A stretch of 7,519 nt of DNA, from the NCBI GenBank assembly GCA_903840235.1, contig CAIMFE010000245.1, forward strand, positions 1 to 7,519, read 5' to 3'. Under the pieces are notes generated by a model that was given only the letters and a program-made list of their open reading frames with translations, did not search any database and was not told the DNA's origin. A program made the translations under genes and the position numbers. The stretch is from an uncultured Opitutia bacterium (GTDB taxonomy: Bacteria > Verrucomicrobiota > Verrucomicrobiia > Opitutales > UBA953). Shown here piece after piece: positions 6,354-7,519 of the stretch (its first letter is position 1; each line of letters starts with the position of its first letter).

Positions 6354-7519
6354 TTGGATAGCGGTAATTCCATTCGCCTCGAAATGCGAGGCATTAAAAA
6401 AGCCTTCGGCGCGCAAGTGGCCTTGGCTGGAGTTTCCTTAAAACTCTCAGCTGGCGAAGTCCACGCCCTCGTCGGTGAAAACGGCGCAGGTAAAAGTACC
6501 TTGATGAAAATTCTGTCCGGTGCTTACCAGCCCGACAGCGGAGAAATGTGGGTCGACGGAAAACCTTACGCGCCCGCTAATCCGTCCGAAGCTCGTCGCC
6601 GCGGTGTGGGCATGATTTACCAAGAGCTTTCCATCGCTCCTCACCTGAGCGTTGCCGAAAATATCTTCCTTGGAATCGAACCACGCAATGGACTGCTCAT
6701 CGATCACGCGAAAATGCGTGCCGAAGCGAATAAAACCTTAGCGAGCTTGGGTCATGGTAACATCGATGTAAACGAACCCGCCGGCGAATTATCCGTGAGC
6801 CAACAACAGATTGTGGAAATTGCACGCGCGCTTTCCATGGGCTGTAAAATTATCGTCTTTGATGAACCAACGAGCTCATTAGCACAGGCCGATGTCGAGC
6901 GCTTGTTCGACTTAATTGATACCCTAGCGAAACGCGGACTGAGTATTATTTATATTTCACACTTCCTCGAGGAGGTGCGACGCTTAACTAGTCGACTCAC
7001 CATTCTCCGCGATGGTGCATCCGTGGCCGTCTACGAAACGAAATCGATCGATGATGCAAAAATTGTCGCCGAAATGGTCGGTCGCGAAGTCAAAGATCTT
7101 TACCCGCGCAGCCAACGAAACATCGGACCAGTTTTATTAGAAGCAACCATTCCTGGTAGCGGTAAACTTACCTTACGACGCGGTGAAGTGGTTGGACTCT
7201 GCGGATTAGTCGGAGCCGGCCGCACAGAATTTCTCCGAGCGATCTTCGGTCTCGATACCATCGACGGAAAGAATGTTTTGGTTAACGGTACCCAAAAAAC
7301 TTCCGACCCTCGCAGTAATTGGCAGGCGCATTTAGGATTTGTCAGTGAGAACCGCAAAGAAGAAGGCCTCGCCCTCGATTTAAGCATCGGCGACAACGTC
7401 TGCCTCCCTGCCCTATCTAAATTAGGTAAAGTCGGCTTCATCTCACCCAGCCAGCGAAGCCAACATACTGCGCGTTGGATTTCAGATTTTGGTATTCGCT
7501 GCCAAGGACCCGACCAACC
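6354..7519 (+). CDS. Sugar ABC importer ATP-binding subunit (RbsA/MglA/XylG-like, tandem NBD), 3' end missing
   Basis: The gene runs off the right edge after 388 codons; family members are about 490-510 residues, so roughly 100 are missing. It starts at TTG 6354, two bases after the binding-protein stop. An in-frame stop at 6342-6344 rules out anything further upstream, and the next start (ATG 6384) would cut into the first beta strand (IRLEMRGIKKAF). First nucleotide-binding domain: Walker A GENGAGKST (41-49), Q-loop Q90, signature LSVSQQQ (146-152), Walker B IIVFDEP (166-172) and switch His203. In the signature, the usual Gly of LSVGQQQ is Ser. The second domain begins near 275 with the degenerate Walker A GLVGAGRTE (284-292) and the SENRKEEGL motif (331-339), both typical of the CUT2 sugar-importer ATPases. 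It would energise uptake of the sugar delivered by the preceding binding protein. The permease gene is expected downstream, outside the window. Confidence 0.94.
   Translation, partial: MDSGNSIRLEMRGIKKAFGAQVALAGVSLKLSAGEVHALVGENGAGKSTLMKILSGAYQPDSGEMWVDGKPYAPANPSEARRRGVGMIYQELSIAPHLSVAENIFLGIEPRNGLLIDHAKMRAEANKTLASLGHGNIDVNEPAGELSVSQQQIVEIARALSMGCKIIVFDEPTSSLAQADVERLFDLIDTLAKRGLSIIYISHFLEEVRRLTSRLTILRDGASVAVYETKSIDDAKIVAEMVGREVKDLYPRSQRNIGPVLLEATIPGSGKLTLRRGEVVGLCGLVGAGRTEFLRAIFGLDTIDGKNVLVNGTQKTSDPRSNWQAHLGFVSENRKEEGLALDLSIGDNVCLPALSKLGKVGFISPSQRSQHTARWISDFGIRCQGPDQ

Noticed and set aside
7100..7441. Minus-strand open frame of 113 codons opposite the ABC ATPase
   Set aside because: The plus strand here carries clear RbsA-type motifs (GLVGAGRTE, ENRKEEGL); the antisense translation is low-complexity and unrecognisable.
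1..7519. Search for mobile elements, CRISPR arrays, prophage, toxin-antitoxin or defence genes
   Set aside because: No long direct or inverted repeats, transposase, integrase or repeat-spacer pattern seen by reading; all large frames belong to housekeeping-type or transport families plus one hypothetical.

Overview
The window looks like ordinary chromosomal DNA of a Gram-negative bacterium. The best guess is a Verrucomicrobiota/PVC-type lineage, at moderate confidence. This rests on the style of the sigma-54 N-terminus (LTPQLRQSLRILQVPAAEL), the GYF_2 (DUF4339) domain joined to a single membrane span, and a Peripla_BP_4 solute-binding protein with a Sec-type signal peptide. No rRNA, tRNA or other taxonomic marker is present to confirm this. 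Base composition is near half GC by eye, coding density is very high, and the only sizeable non-coding stretch is about 120 bp between the divergent genes in the middle.

Left part (1-2111, + strand): the 3' end of a beta-CASP metallo-beta-lactamase-fold gene (CPSF/RNase J-like RNA-processing nuclease type) runs in a GTGA stop/start overlap into a complete amidase-signature hydrolase of the AMI1/GatA type. Centre left (2108-3553, - strand): rpoN, the sigma-54 factor. It converges on the amidase so tightly that the two stop codons overlap (TTAG), leaving no space for an intergenic terminator.

Right part (3677-7519, + strand): divergent from rpoN lies a gene for a GYF_2-domain, single-pass membrane protein with a large uncharacterised C-terminal region. 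It is followed 11 bp later by an RbsB-like periplasmic sugar-binding protein. Two bases after that comes an RbsA/MglA-like tandem ATP-binding subunit, which runs off the right edge. The last two genes are the start of a carbohydrate (CUT2-type) ABC importer, whose permease would be expected just downstream. Whether the GYF_2 gene belongs to that operon is open.

No mobile element, CRISPR array, phage gene, toxin-antitoxin pair or defence system was seen. The points most worth a second look are: the absence of recognisable Shine-Dalgarno sequences at every start that can be assessed; the strongly different leucine codon use of the binding protein; the uncharacterised GYF_2 membrane protein beside the transporter; and the coupling of an RNA nuclease-like gene to an amidase.
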